A stretch of 64,000 bases of DNA from Anaerostipes hadrus ATCC 29173 = JCM 17467 (GCF_030296915.1 NZ_AP028031.1:2678001-2742000), one strand, 5' to 3'. Positions 17,536 to 25,954 are shown, counted from the stretch's first letter. A program made the numbers and translations. The notes: a model not told the origin generated them from the sequence alone.

Positions 17536-19008
17536 TCACCTCTCCTTTCCATCTGAAACAGAGAACAGCTCTCTCAATTTCGGGAGGGCATCCATTGTAA
17601 CTGGTACATCATCGGGCATTTCGCCCTCGTCAAAATGCAAGACACGAGAACAGGTACGGCAGACAAACTCAAAATCATGAGTGACAATGAAAATGACTTT
17701 TCCCATATCGGATAATCGTTGAATCAGTCCCGCCACCTGCGTCATACTGTCAAAGTCAAGACCGCTGGTCGGTTCATCAAATACAAGCAAGTCTTTCCCA
17801 CAAATCATGCTGACAGCTACAGCTACTCGTTGCTTTTGACCGCCAGAAAGCGTGTTTGGATGGCGCTCCCGATATGGGGTAAGGCCTAATTCCTCCAAAG
17901 TTGCATTTACCAGTGTTTGATCTGGATTGCGTATACCAAAGGAGCACTCTGCCTCCACGCTGTCAGCGAAAAGTTCATAATTCACATCCTGCATAACCAT
18001 GTAAGAGCGTTTCAGCCTTTCCTTACGCTCAATCGGCTCGCTTTCCCACAAAAATTGTCCATCGCAGTCTTTGTGAAGCCCACAGAGAGCGCGGGAAAAT
18101 GTAGTCTTTCCAGCTCCGTTGTGGCCGACCACACCAATCACTTCGCCCTTTCCGGCGGATAGCTCAATGTCATGCAAAATTGTTTGCTTCTTGTAACGGA
18201 GCGTCACATTCCGCAGCTCCAATACAGGGGGAGGCGCAGGCAAGTGGGCTTTTGGCGGGAATACCGCCTGTAGATCAACAGCTCGCAGCCCCATGTGTTC
18301 ACGATCAGGTTCAGATAGCTGCCAAAATTCTTCCGGGGTGTATATTCCTTTGATTTTTCCTTTTTCCAGATAAACAATTCGGTCAGCCAACTCCATCAGG
18401 TAGTACAGACGATGTTCCGCTATCAAAACTGTTTTGCCCTGTTTTTTTATCAGCCGCAAATGTTCCTTTAGTTCTTGGATCGAAGTCATATCCAGATTAG
18501 AGGATGGTTCATCCAATAGATAAATCTGTGGGTTCATGGCATAAACAGAAGCAAAAGCGATTTTCTGCTTTTCTCCGCCGGACAACTCAAAAATATTCCT
18601 GTTCCGTAGCTTTTGAATATGTAAATCTTCAGTTGTCTGCTCTACTCGCTCAGCCAATTTCTTAGGAGGGCGAGCTTCATTTTCAATTCCGAAGGCAATC
18701 TCGCTGTCTGTATCAACATTAAAAAACTGCGTCCGTGGATTTTGGAAAACGGAGCCGACCTTAGCGGCAATCTGATACATGGGGATATTGCTGATTTCCT
18801 GACCATCTACCAGCACACGGCCATGAAGCTCCCCCTGATAAAACTGAGGGATCAATCCATTCACCAGCCTTGTAATCGTTGTTTTTCCGCACCCGCTGCG
18901 GCCACAGAACAGGACGCATTCTCCGTCCGAAATTTTCAAATTGATGTCGCGCAGCCCACCATGTTCCTGCCCCGTATAGGAAAACGATACATTTTCAAAC
19001 TCAATCAA
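17536..19008 (-). CDS. ECF transporter ATPase with two fused ATP-binding domains
   Basis: 490 aa from TTG at 19008, chosen because GAGGAGGTG lies 6 bases before it and its TTGA overlaps the stop of the EcfT gene. Domain 1: Walker A GRSGCGKTT, signature LSGGEKQK, Walker B LLDEPSSN. Domain 2: Walker A GHNGAGKTT, signature LSGGQKQR, Walker B VFDEPTSG. It replaces separate EcfA1 and EcfA2 proteins. It energises uptake together with the next two genes. Confidence 0.9.
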   Translation of the reverse strand: MIEFENVSFSYTGQEHGGLRDINLKISDGECVLFCGRSGCGKTTITRLVNGLIPQFYQGELHGRVLVDGQEISNIPMYQIAAKVGSVFQNPRTQFFNVDTDSEIAFGIENEARPPKKLAERVEQTTEDLHIQKLRNRNIFELSGGEKQKIAFASVYAMNPQIYLLDEPSSNLDMTSIQELKEHLRLIKKQGKTVLIAEHRLYYLMELADRIVYLEKGKIKGIYTPEEFWQLSEPDREHMGLRAVDLQAVFPPKAHLPAPPPVLELRNVTLRYKKQTILHDIELSAGKGEVIGVVGHNGAGKTTFSRALCGLHKDCDGQFLWESEPIERKERLKRSYMVMQDVNYELFADSVEAECSFGIRNPDQTLVNATLEELGLTPYRERHPNTLSGGQKQRVAVAVSMICGKDLLVFDEPTSGLDFDSMTQVAGLIQRLSDMGKVIFIVTHDFEFVCRTCSRVLHFDEGEMPDDVPVTMDALPKLRELFSVSDGKER

Positions 19009-19730
19009 CCGATCACACCTCCTCGCACACATAATTCAAAAATCAGATAAGCTACGGCAACGGCCATGACGCCCCAATCGGAAATTCCGCATTTTATCTG
19101 GACAAGACAGGTGCGTGGATTGGGATTTTCAATTCCACGAGTGACAGAAGCAACAGAAAGATCATCCGCCGCTTTTGAAGCTGCCATCAATAAAGGCACA
19201 TAAATACACTCAACTGTCATGCCCGGATGTGTTAAAAAGCCCGCCAGAGATGGTGAAACATCTCTCATCCGCATAGCGTCTGTGATATAGCGCCAGTCCT
19301 CTTGAATAGTTGGAATGTACCGCAGCATAACTGCCATAGGAATTACTAACTTTTTGGGTGCGCGGACACGGTTCATAGCAGACAGGAACTCATTGACTTT
19401 TGTAGTAGTCAGAACAATCCCAGCCAAGGTTCCGCACGCATAGACCTTATGAAACAAGCCTAAAAAGGCAATAAACATTGTCCGCAGCGTGCCTGTCATT
19501 TCTGCCATGATCCAAACTGTCAGGGCACAGATGACTGCATAAAAGCATACAGCCTTAATGACATATTTCCACTTTCCAAAGAAAGCCCCCAATATCGCAA
19601 TCAGGATAACAAGGATAAATTGATATGCAAGTGAGGGCGCAAACATGGACGATAAAACACACATAAGAATAAGAAAGAGCTTGGCCCGTGGGTCGAGCCA
19701 AAGCTCTTTCTTGTGGCGTTTACCGCTCAT
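19005..19730 (-). CDS. ECF transporter transmembrane subunit (EcfT)
   Basis: 241 aa with about five helices near the N-terminus and middle. The EcfT coupling motif appears as MAASKAADDLSVASVTRG (about 178-196), containing the Ala-Arg-Gly-type helix that contacts the ATPases. It overlaps the S-component stop by 4 bases (ATGA). Confidence 0.88.
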   Translation of the reverse strand: MSGKRHKKELWLDPRAKLFLILMCVLSSMFAPSLAYQFILVILIAILGAFFGKWKYVIKAVCFYAVICALTVWIMAEMTGTLRTMFIAFLGLFHKVYACGTLAGIVLTTTKVNEFLSAMNRVRAPKKLVIPMAVMLRYIPTIQEDWRYITDAMRMRDVSPSLAGFLTHPGMTVECIYVPLLMAASKAADDLSVASVTRGIENPNPRTCLVQIKCGISDWGVMAVAVAYLIFELCVRGGVIG

Positions 19731-20338
19731 GCTGTAATACCTGCTTTTTCAAACTGCTTTTTCAACATTTTGCAGCCTACAAAAGCGCTGATTGCAGATG
19801 TAATGATAACAGCAGCAAACATGGCAATCAGGATGCCGGTATTTGCAGTTGCCTGCATGGTGTCGATGTAACTCTGTTCAGTTCCGTTTCCCAGCATGGT
19901 CTGTGCCCAGCCGTTGGGGTCAACAAAGAACACGATATATGAACCAGTGCCACCGAGAGAGAACAAGATATAAGACAGGCTGTTGAGTTTTTTGCTTTTG
20001 TACTGCCCTGCACCAGCAACAAAGTCCGCGACAATCGCCATGATCATGTAGCCCAATGCAAAAGCCCAGTGCATACCAGTCACGAACCAAATAATACCCA
20101 TGATAACGCCCATTATAGAAAGGCTCCAACGCTTATGTACTTTTGCAATCAGCAAAAGATAAATGGGGCCAGCAAGCAGCCCACCTCCTGCTGGCATGAA
20201 AAAAGTAAGTACAGGATTCGTTGCAAAAAAGACACCGCCCACCAATACAAAAACAAATAACAGCGCAGTAAAAATACCTGTTGTTACAAGGTCTTTCACT
20301 GTCAGACCTTTGTTCATAGAATTTACTTGATTACTCAT
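19727..20338 (-). CDS. ECF transporter substrate-binding (S) component, Trep_Strep/MptD type
   Basis: 203 aa with about six membrane helices. The N-terminal sequence LTVKDLVTTGIFTAL and the TGMHWAFALGY loop fit the Trep_Strep (MptD-like) family of S components. The substrate of this family is not established. It is the first gene of the minus-strand operon S-T-A-ABC-ABC and is divergent from the AraC regulator. Confidence 0.85.
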   Translation of the reverse strand: MSNQVNSMNKGLTVKDLVTTGIFTALLFVFVLVGGVFFATNPVLTFFMPAGGGLLAGPIYLLLIAKVHKRWSLSIMGVIMGIIWFVTGMHWAFALGYMIMAIVADFVAGAGQYKSKKLNSLSYILFSLGGTGSYIVFFVDPNGWAQTMLGNGTEQSYIDTMQATANTGILIAMFAAVIITSAISAFVGCKMLKKQFEKAGITA

Positions 20339-20524
20339 TTTGACCTCCTACCTTTCATTGTCTTGACTCGACAAGTGGTTTGTGATATTCTTCGGTTAGA
20401 TACCTCTAATCTTCGCCTAATACAATACGCATTTATCGAACAACATTCAATAGGTTCCGGCAATGTTCGTCTGTTCCTTTCAAAAGTTCGTCTAATCGTT
20501 GCAAAAAGGAGGCGGTCTGTTTTC

Positions 20525-21493
20525 ATGTCTGAAATTATTGACCAGTTTTATACACCGCTACTGATTGAACACGGTTTTATCCGTGACCCAGACAACCAGC
20601 AATATGGGGCATTAGGTGACTGCTGGAAACTTTCTCCCGAAGTTGGAGAAGGCACCTACTGGACTTATGGACAGAAAGACTTATATGATATTAAAATCCA
20701 TAACTTTTCCTTCCACGAAGATTTCATGTTGGAATGCTCAATGCCGGAATGTCTGAGTATCACTCGGTATGATTCTATTTCCGGGGAGGAATTATCTCCA
20801 TACCGTAGACTGTCTGCCGGTTGTATCAAAACATTTATTGGAGGCTACGCTCCATACAAGGCTTTGATACATAAAAATATTCCAATCCGTTCGGTTGGGA
20901 TTGAGATTGCACCGGCATATTATGAGGACTACCTGAAAAAACTGTACCCGGAGGCACAGATCAATCCTGTGGATGCATTTCGGAAGATCGACCAAACATC
21001 CGACTTTCCAGAAATGTCACGGTTACTCACAGAAATCAAAGACTATCGCGGGGAAGGGATTGCAGCAAAACTTTTTTATGAGGGTAAAGTTGCAGAAGCT
21101 GTTTCAATGGTGGTGGAATATCAGAAGAAACATCCTGATAAACCAGCCCATAAGCTCTCTCAACAGGATATTGAAAATCTCCAAATAGTTGCCGCTTATC
21201 TTAGCGATCACTATGCTTTTGATATTCCTCTGGAACGGCTAACACAGATTGCCTGCATGGGAACAACAAAGCTCAAAAGCTGTTTTAAGAAATACTACGA
21301 CTGCACCATCACGGAATATGTTCAACAGCGGCGCATGAGCCAAGCAGAATATCTGCTGGCATATACAGAGCTGACAGTCGGGCAAGTTGCCCAAACAGTA
21401 GGCTATTCCACTTCAAGCCGATTTGCAGAATTATTCCGAAAAAGCACGGGATTGTTGCCATTAGAGTACAGAAAAAACGCACAGCGAAAGTAA
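20525..21493 (+). CDS. AraC-family transcription regulator
   Basis: 322 aa from ATG at 20525 (AAAGGAGGCGG upstream). The N-terminal 220 residues form a ligand-sensing region without an obvious named fold. The C-terminal 100 residues hold the two AraC helix-turn-helices (LTQIACMGTTKLKSCFKKYY and VGQVAQTVGYSTSSRFAELF). Transcribed away from the ECF-ABC operon across a 186-base intergenic region, it is the likely activator or repressor of that operon. The same GC-rich composition suggests they moved together. Confidence 0.88.
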   Translation: MSEIIDQFYTPLLIEHGFIRDPDNQQYGALGDCWKLSPEVGEGTYWTYGQKDLYDIKIHNFSFHEDFMLECSMPECLSITRYDSISGEELSPYRRLSAGCIKTFIGGYAPYKALIHKNIPIRSVGIEIAPAYYEDYLKKLYPEAQINPVDAFRKIDQTSDFPEMSRLLTEIKDYRGEGIAAKLFYEGKVAEAVSMVVEYQKKHPDKPAHKLSQQDIENLQIVAAYLSDHYAFDIPLERLTQIACMGTTKLKSCFKKYYDCTITEYVQQRRMSQAEYLLAYTELTVGQVAQTVGYSTSSRFAELFRKSTGLLPLEYRKNAQRK

Positions 21494-21497
21494 AATG

Positions 21498-21521
21498 AGC
21501 GCCAGAGGGAACTCTGGCGCT
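21498..21521 (+). terminator. Terminator after the AraC gene
   Basis: 10-bp stem (AGCGCCAGAG at 21498-21507 with CTCTGGCGCT at 21512-21521), 4-nt loop, followed by an AT-rich stretch with T4-T5. Confidence 0.75.
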
Positions 21522-21553
21522 TGTAAAATTTTTCACCCACATTCTAGTCGGGC

Positions 21554-21760
21554 TTAGCCATGTGTTGTGGAATATATACGGAATGCATCGTCAATATTCC
21601 ACTGCTGCTTGCGGTTGTTACCAAGATAGTGAGAGCTCATCTGAACACAAAGTTTCCATTGCCCTTTTTCGTACCTAAACGAAGTAAGATTTCATGTGCA
21701 TGCTCATCACTGAATTTTTAGAATAATCTGTCCTAGCACGAAAGTAAATATGAATAGTTT
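21554..21760 (-). pseudogene. Remnant of a mobile-element gene
   Basis: No intact gene in this 278-base gap. On the minus strand an open stretch ending at TAA (21554-21556) encodes about 42 residues of protein-like sequence (WKLCVQMSSHYLGNN, RKQQWNIDDAFRIYS). Upstream, another protein-like piece (DEHAHEILLRLG) is in a different frame. It looks like a gene tail broken by a frameshift when the cargo block joined the mobility block. Identity unknown. Confidence 0.4.
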
Positions 21761-21771
21761 CTAATAGTTTT

Positions 21772-22740
21772 TTAATAATATCCCCTTGTTTCCCGCCATC
21801 CTTTTACATACCACCTAATTCCAACATATACCAGTTGCACCAATAATAAGAGAAATAGCATATTGATCGGCAAAACTGTCTTTATCCAATCTCCAAAGTA
21901 GATTGCTATTTCCAGGCTTATAAGTGTTACCAGTATGGTAATCATATCCCAACAGCACTTCTTATATAACTCTGCAATCTTTATCTCTATAAATGCTACA
22001 AGTATTCCAGCACCCACCAAACATCCACCGCAGATCAGTATTCTTATCAGCCAATATACAATTCCGGCAACGACAGGATTGGATATTCCATTACTAATCT
22101 GTGCCATGTTCTTTCCTGTCAGTATAATCCACCCTGCAATGGTCTGTATAAAAGTGGCGATTGTATCAAAGAATACCACGCAATCAGAAATAAATATTTT
22201 TGACCGTATCATCTGAAAAAGAGTAGTTGATACGGAATACCATATCAGCAGAAACATCAATGCTTCATACATGGCTGTTTTTGTTTTATATCTGCCTGCC
22301 AGTTTTTCTCTCTGCGTATCATACTTTTCCTTGGCTTTCAGATAAGCTGTCAGGTTACAGTTCCCACACTTTTGATAGAGTACCGGCTTTTCAACCGGTA
22401 TCTCTACTTTTTTCTGATGAGAGAGTGCATAGTCCCGTTCCTGTTCTGCCTGCCTTAGCTTATCTTGACATTCCTCTGTCATGATTTCGGCAGCGTGCGT
22501 TTTCTCTTTCTCGCTCTGCAACAATTCTTTTGTTTTCCTCAAGTCGTTCTTTAAGGCTTGAATGTTCCCTGCTCTGTTCTCGCTGTTTAACCTCTCGTTC
22601 AAGGTCAGCGATTCGTCGAGCTGCACTTTCAGTTCCTCGATAGTCCGGTCTTTCTGGTCGAGTTCTTCCTGCATCTGCTCCGTCAGCAGTAGCAATTCTT
22701 CCAGTTGATCGTCGCTCTTTGAGTTTTCGTATTCTGTCAT
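21772..22740 (-). CDS. DUF6040-like coiled-coil membrane protein
   Basis: 322 aa. Residues 1-115 are coiled coil rich in Glu, Leu, Lys; a CGNC motif follows (about 128-131); then four to five membrane helices (about 155-315), ending KGWRETRGYY. This layout fits DUF6040 proteins encoded downstream of MobA/MobL relaxases; they may link the relaxosome to the membrane, which is inference. The first 281 bases overlap the 3' end of the relaxase gene in another frame. GCGAGGG lies before the ATG. Confidence 0.8.
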   Translation of the reverse strand: MTEYENSKSDDQLEELLLLTEQMQEELDQKDRTIEELKVQLDESLTLNERLNSENRAGNIQALKNDLRKTKELLQSEKEKTHAAEIMTEECQDKLRQAEQERDYALSHQKKVEIPVEKPVLYQKCGNCNLTAYLKAKEKYDTQREKLAGRYKTKTAMYEALMFLLIWYSVSTTLFQMIRSKIFISDCVVFFDTIATFIQTIAGWIILTGKNMAQISNGISNPVVAGIVYWLIRILICGGCLVGAGILVAFIEIKIAELYKKCCWDMITILVTLISLEIAIYFGDWIKTVLPINMLFLLLLVQLVYVGIRWYVKGWRETRGYY

Positions 22741-24181
22741 CTATATCCCTCGCTTTCTCTATCTGCTGTTCAATGTCAGTAATTCGCTGTTCTGTTTCTG
22801 CAATAGCCGATTCTCGCTGTTTAATCTCTGTGCTAATTCCTGCCATTGCTGATTTTCGTCTGTGAGTTTCTGTATCTGGTCTGTCTTTTCTTCCAGAAGC
22901 ATCAACAGTTCTTCTGTATCCGGTAAGATTTGTAGCAGCTCTGACAATTCTTTCTCTAATTGCTGCAATCGTTCTTCCTGCTCCTGAAAGCACATCAGCT
23001 TCTCGTCCTTTTCCTGTATCTCCTGAAGCATCTCTGCCATGATATTCTGCTGTTCCTCTATCTGTGTAATCATTGCTTCCATCATGGGAATTACTTCTTT
23101 GCTTTCTTCTAATGTCATTCAACCACTCCTTCCATATTGACAATGCACCGGATACCTTACCAAAGGTTGTGATTACCTTTTGCAGTAGTGCATTTTGTTT
23201 TTTAATCATCTGGTTTTCCTCTATCTTCCATGAACCATTCCATATCTGTCCGGTGAGATATTTTTCCTCAATCTTTCTTGCATCCGCACCCTCATGAATC
23301 GTAGGGATTTTTAATTTGCCCTGTCTTTCATAAGAGCGGTGGTCAATCTGATTGTCTATGGATAAATGCCGGTTACACATCCTAGCCCATTCGCTTCGCC
23401 ATAACTCACAATTCTTTGGATTACTCCAGCCGGTAGCATCGGTCAGAACACGTTTCCATTGTTTTCTGTTTCTTGCCCCGACTTTCTGTACTCCGTTTTC
23501 ATCAAGTACCGGAATACGGATTCCATGCCGGTCAGGATTTTTCTTATCCTGCCACCAGTCCGGGTGGGATTCATCAACCACGATATTTCCGTCAGTATCT
23601 CTGACAAAATCCCAGTCCTTGACTTCTTTGTTGCCCCATGAGTGATCTGGATTGAATGGTCGCATGGTTACAAGTAAATGCACATGTGGGTTCCCGTCGC
23701 CCTTATCGTGTATGCTCCAGTCGGCACACATTCCCTCGTCCACGAAAGTCTTTTGAATATATTCGGTTGTATAATCAATCTGTTCCTGTCTGCTCCATTC
23801 TTTCGGCAGGGAAAATTCAAATGAGCGTCCAAGCTGTGCATCTGCATTTTTTTCTATCTTCAATACCTCATTCCATAGACGCTGTTTCTGAAATGTGATT
23901 TTAAACTTTTCCAGTGCGGCATCTTTATCATCCGCTCTTTTATAACGGATAGACTGTTGAAACCTTTTTATATTTTCTTCCGGTACATGCAGCCATTCAG
24001 GAGGTGCATTTTCGCACATCATCAGACTGGTGTAGACGACTTCCTTTTTGGAAGTATAGTAACTGATTCTGCCTGTTTCCTCATTCTTCATCACATCTCC
24101 ATTAAGATATGCCGATGCGGATATGACAGATTTTCCTTTACTGCGCCCGACAATCTTTACTGTAAAGTGAAATATCGCCAT
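22460..24181 (-). CDS. MobA/MobL-family relaxase (MOBQ-like)
   Basis: 573 aa. ATG at 24181 is chosen (AAAGGGGGAA upstream) because the relaxase fold starts MAIFHFTVK, as in RSF1010 MobA. Tyr25 in SASAYLNGD is at the position of the nicking Tyr of RSF1010 MobA; the HUH metal site is HVH at 166-168 in GNPHVHLL. The C-terminal 250 residues are charged and partly coiled. It nicks oriT and pilots the strand in a transfer apparatus supplied by another element, since no type IV secretion genes are present. The 3' third overlaps two other open frames. Confidence 0.92.
   Translation of the reverse strand: MAIFHFTVKIVGRSKGKSVISASAYLNGDVMKNEETGRISYYTSKKEVVYTSLMMCENAPPEWLHVPEENIKRFQQSIRYKRADDKDAALEKFKITFQKQRLWNEVLKIEKNADAQLGRSFEFSLPKEWSRQEQIDYTTEYIQKTFVDEGMCADWSIHDKGDGNPHVHLLVTMRPFNPDHSWGNKEVKDWDFVRDTDGNIVVDESHPDWWQDKKNPDRHGIRIPVLDENGVQKVGARNRKQWKRVLTDATGWSNPKNCELWRSEWARMCNRHLSIDNQIDHRSYERQGKLKIPTIHEGADARKIEEKYLTGQIWNGSWKIEENQMIKKQNALLQKVITTFGKVSGALSIWKEWLNDIRRKQRSNSHDGSNDYTDRGTAEYHGRDASGDTGKGREADVLSGAGRTIAAIRERIVRAATNLTGYRRTVDASGRKDRPDTETHRRKSAMAGISTEIKQRESAIAETEQRITDIEQQIEKARDIDDRIRKLKERRSTGRIATADGADAGRTRPERPDYRGTESAARRIADLEREVKQREQSREHSSLKERLEENKRIVAERERENARCRNHDRGMSR
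22759..23118 (-). CDS. Nested coiled-coil reading frame inside the relaxase gene
   Basis: 119 aa lying wholly inside the relaxase gene in another frame. It is almost entirely a predicted coiled coil (EEQQNIMAEMLQEIQEKDEK, LEEKTDQIQKLTDENQ). It is in the same frame as the DUF6040-like gene and separated from its ATG by only six codons, two of which are stops (TAG). It may be a separate gene or the former N-terminal part of the DUF6040-like protein. No strong ribosome site was seen at its ATG, so expression is uncertain. Confidence 0.35.
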   Translation of the reverse strand: MTLEESKEVIPMMEAMITQIEEQQNIMAEMLQEIQEKDEKLMCFQEQEERLQQLEKELSELLQILPDTEELLMLLEEKTDQIQKLTDENQQWQELAQRLNSENRLLQKQNSELLTLNSR

Positions 24182-24359
24182 GATACGATTCCCCCTTTCT
24201 GCCGTATCCGGCATTGATTTCCGACAGCATCTTCTTCTGGTTTGGCAGAAGTGAAGCTGTCGGAACGCCCTCTGCGCAAGAGTGCCCCCTGCGGCATGAG
24301 CAGGTCTGGCTGAAAGCCCCGCCGACGGAACGAGCCCGGCAAGCGTAAGCGCAGACCGG

Positions 24360-24375
24360 TTGCCACTTGTGGCAA
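24360..24375. repeat. Palindrome in the oriT region
   Basis: TTGCCAC, 2 nt, GTGGCAA, lying 9 bases before the oriT stem. It may be a binding site for a relaxosome protein. Confidence 0.5.
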
Positions 24376-24383
24376 ACTTATAA

Positions 24384-24415
24384 GGATGACCTCTGGTTGT
24401 CCATAAGTGCGCCCT
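24384..24415 (+). other. Probable origin of transfer (oriT), RSF1010/IncQ-like nic
   Basis: An imperfect inverted repeat GGATGACC (24384-24391), TCT, GGTTGTCC (24395-24402), pairing with two G-T wobbles, is followed one base later by TAAGTGCGCCCT (24404-24415). The last sequence is the conserved nic region of RSF1010/IncQ-type oriT, where the same order (inverted repeat, then TAAGTGCGCCCT) is known. It lies in the 280-base gap between the relaxase gene and its accessory gene, the expected place. Confidence 0.8.
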
Positions 24416-24461
24416 TCATTCAAAGGCAATGAAGGGAATGGAAAAACCACTCCCTCCGCCA

Positions 24462-24776
24462 TTACACTTCCTCCATATCTGTAAGTGGCTCTTTCTGCAT
24501 CGCCTTTGAGAAAAACTTTCCGTTTGTTTCCTGCCTTTTTAAGAAGCCTATCAACTTTGGTAAATCTTCCTCCTCAATCGGACAGCCAAGAACCGATTCC
24601 ACTGCGCCACCAATCTGACAGAGCCTGTGGGTTCGTTTTTTACTTTCCTCTGCTTTCTTTCGCTTTTCCAGTTCCTTCCGCTGTGCAATGAGCTTTTTTG
24701 TAGCTTCAATGCTTTCCTGTTCCTTTTTCTCTAATGCACGTATTCTTTCTTCATAAGTCTTTGTTGATTTCGCCAT
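24462..24776 (-). CDS. DUF3847-like relaxosome accessory protein
   Basis: 104 aa from ATG at 24776 (AAAGGATG upstream). A long Lys/Glu-rich helix (about 5-50) precedes a compact C-terminal part (VLGCPIEEEDLPKLIGFL). Small DUF3847 proteins sit beside MobA/MobL relaxases and the oriT and are thought to help the relaxase bind DNA. The gene is transcribed toward oriT and the relaxase. Confidence 0.7.
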   Translation of the reverse strand: MAKSTKTYEERIRALEKKEQESIEATKKLIAQRKELEKRKKAEESKKRTHRLCQIGGAVESVLGCPIEEEDLPKLIGFLKRQETNGKFFSKAMQKEPLTDMEEV

Positions 24777-24920
24777 ATCGTCTTCATCCTTTCTTTTTCC
24801 GATAAACAACAGTTCCCGGTTGCATATCAGGAGAAGCACATGGTATAATCCCCTTGCGTGTAGGTATATCATGGCTTCGGTCTGATAGAACCTTTGGCGG
24901 TTTCGTAGGAAGCCGCCTTT

Positions 24921-25151
24921 TTAAGTTGCCACATTTCTTGTGACAGCTTTTACATTCCCTTTATCCCTCAGATCTCGTCCCTCGTTGGCTTCCATGAACT
25001 TTTCCAGAATGTCAGTTTTAATAAGGACTTTTCTTCCGACCTTTAATACCGGAAGTTTCTTCCATTCAACCAGCTTTCTCAAAGTGTTTCTGCCAATTCC
25101 TGTATAGTCGGCTGCTTCCTCGATGGATAATGCAATCTTTCTTTCCGTCAT
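24921..25151 (-). CDS. Excisionase-like HTH protein (Xis)
   Basis: 76 aa from ATG at 25151 (GGGAGGTGA upstream). A MerR-like winged HTH (ALSIEEAADYTGIGRNTLRKLV, LKVGRKVLIKTDILEKFM) is typical of Tn916-type excisionases that direct the integrase toward excision. It is divergent from the XRE regulator gene and preceded by a strong promoter. Confidence 0.85.
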   Translation of the reverse strand: MTERKIALSIEEAADYTGIGRNTLRKLVEWKKLPVLKVGRKVLIKTDILEKFMEANEGRDLRDKGNVKAVTRNVAT

Positions 25152-25169
25152 CTTGTCACCTCCCCACAA

Positions 25170-25184
25170 ATTGCATTATGCAAT
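25170..25184. promoter_or_regulatory. Operator O1 near the xis start
   Basis: Perfect palindrome ATTGCAT, T, ATGCAAT between the xis promoter and its ribosome site. It shares ATTGCAT...GCAAT with O2 at 25258-25272. Confidence 0.7.
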
Positions 25185-25198
25185 TTTGTTGTGCTGTT

Positions 25199-25227
25199 AG
25201 TATAGCGGTTTTATATTGCGTTGTCAA
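25199..25227 (-). promoter_or_regulatory. Promoter of the xis-like gene
   Basis: Minus-strand TTGACA (25222-25227) and TATACT (25199-25204) with a 17-bp spacer. O1 lies downstream, at about +10 to +25. Confidence 0.8.
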
Positions 25228-25257
25228 GCATTATGAAATTTTAAAAATAATTATCGG

Positions 25258-25294
25258 ATTGCATATTGCAATTATGTGAGGTACATGCTATAAT
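25258..25294 (+). promoter_or_regulatory. Promoter and operator O2 of the XRE regulator gene
   Basis: TTGCAA (25266-25271), 17 bp, TATAAT (25289-25294). The palindrome ATTGCA, TAT, TGCAAT (25258-25272) covers the -35 box, so a protein bound there would block transcription; autorepression by the XRE protein is likely. Confidence 0.75.
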
Positions 25295-25324
25295 TCATAC
25301 ATACCGAAAAAGGAGGCAATCAGC

Positions 25325-25954
25325 ATGAAAGATAAAGAACTACGCAAGCTGATAGGCAGCAGGGCAAAACAGCGTCGTCTGGAATTAAATCTGACACAGC
25401 CTTATGTTGCAGAGAAGATGGGAGTTACAGCTTCCACAATCCTGCGTTATGAGAATGGTTCGATTGACAATACCAAAAAGATGGTGTTGGAAGGTCTTTC
25501 GGAAGCACTTCATGTATCTATTGAATGGCTCAGAGGTGAAACCGATGAATACGAAACCGATATTACGGATAAGAAAGAATTACAGATTCGTGATGCAATG
25601 GGCGATATTCTCAAACAGTTACCTCTCGACCTTAGTAAAAAGGAAGATGCTTTTTCAAAAGATTTACTGCTGTTAATGTTAAAGCAATATAACCTGTTTC
25701 TGGAATCATTCCAGTTTGCCTGCAAGAATTACAAGGGTAACACGAATGAAGCGGATATTGCAAAGGTAATGGGGTTTGAATCGAATGATGAATATAACGA
25801 GATTATGTTTCTCCGGGAGATCACCCATACTGTTAATGCCTTTAATGACATGGCAGATATTGTAAGGCTCTATTCCAAGAAACCAGAAATGGCAGAACAA
25901 AGGCTTGAAAATCTTTTATCAGAAGTTTTGTATGAGGATTCCGATTCGGTATAG
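25325..25954 (+). CDS. XRE-family regulator of the mobilizable element
   Basis: 209 aa. Cro/C1-type HTH at about 8-65 (LTQPYVAEKMGVTASTILRYENG), then an all-helical C-terminal region (about 85-205) with no named fold. AAAGGAGGC lies before the ATG. Position between xis and int and the paired palindromic operators indicate a phage-repressor-like switch controlling excision. Confidence 0.85.
   Translation: MKDKELRKLIGSRAKQRRLELNLTQPYVAEKMGVTASTILRYENGSIDNTKKMVLEGLSEALHVSIEWLRGETDEYETDITDKKELQIRDAMGDILKQLPLDLSKKEDAFSKDLLLLMLKQYNLFLESFQFACKNYKGNTNEADIAKVMGFESNDEYNEIMFLREITHTVNAFNDMADIVRLYSKKPEMAEQRLENLLSEVLYEDSDSV

Noticed and set aside
24157..24462. 101-codon minus-strand frame across the oriT gap
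   Set aside because: It covers the oriT hairpin and palindrome, has an Arg/Pro-rich low-quality composition, and overlaps the relaxase start; it is best seen as non-coding.
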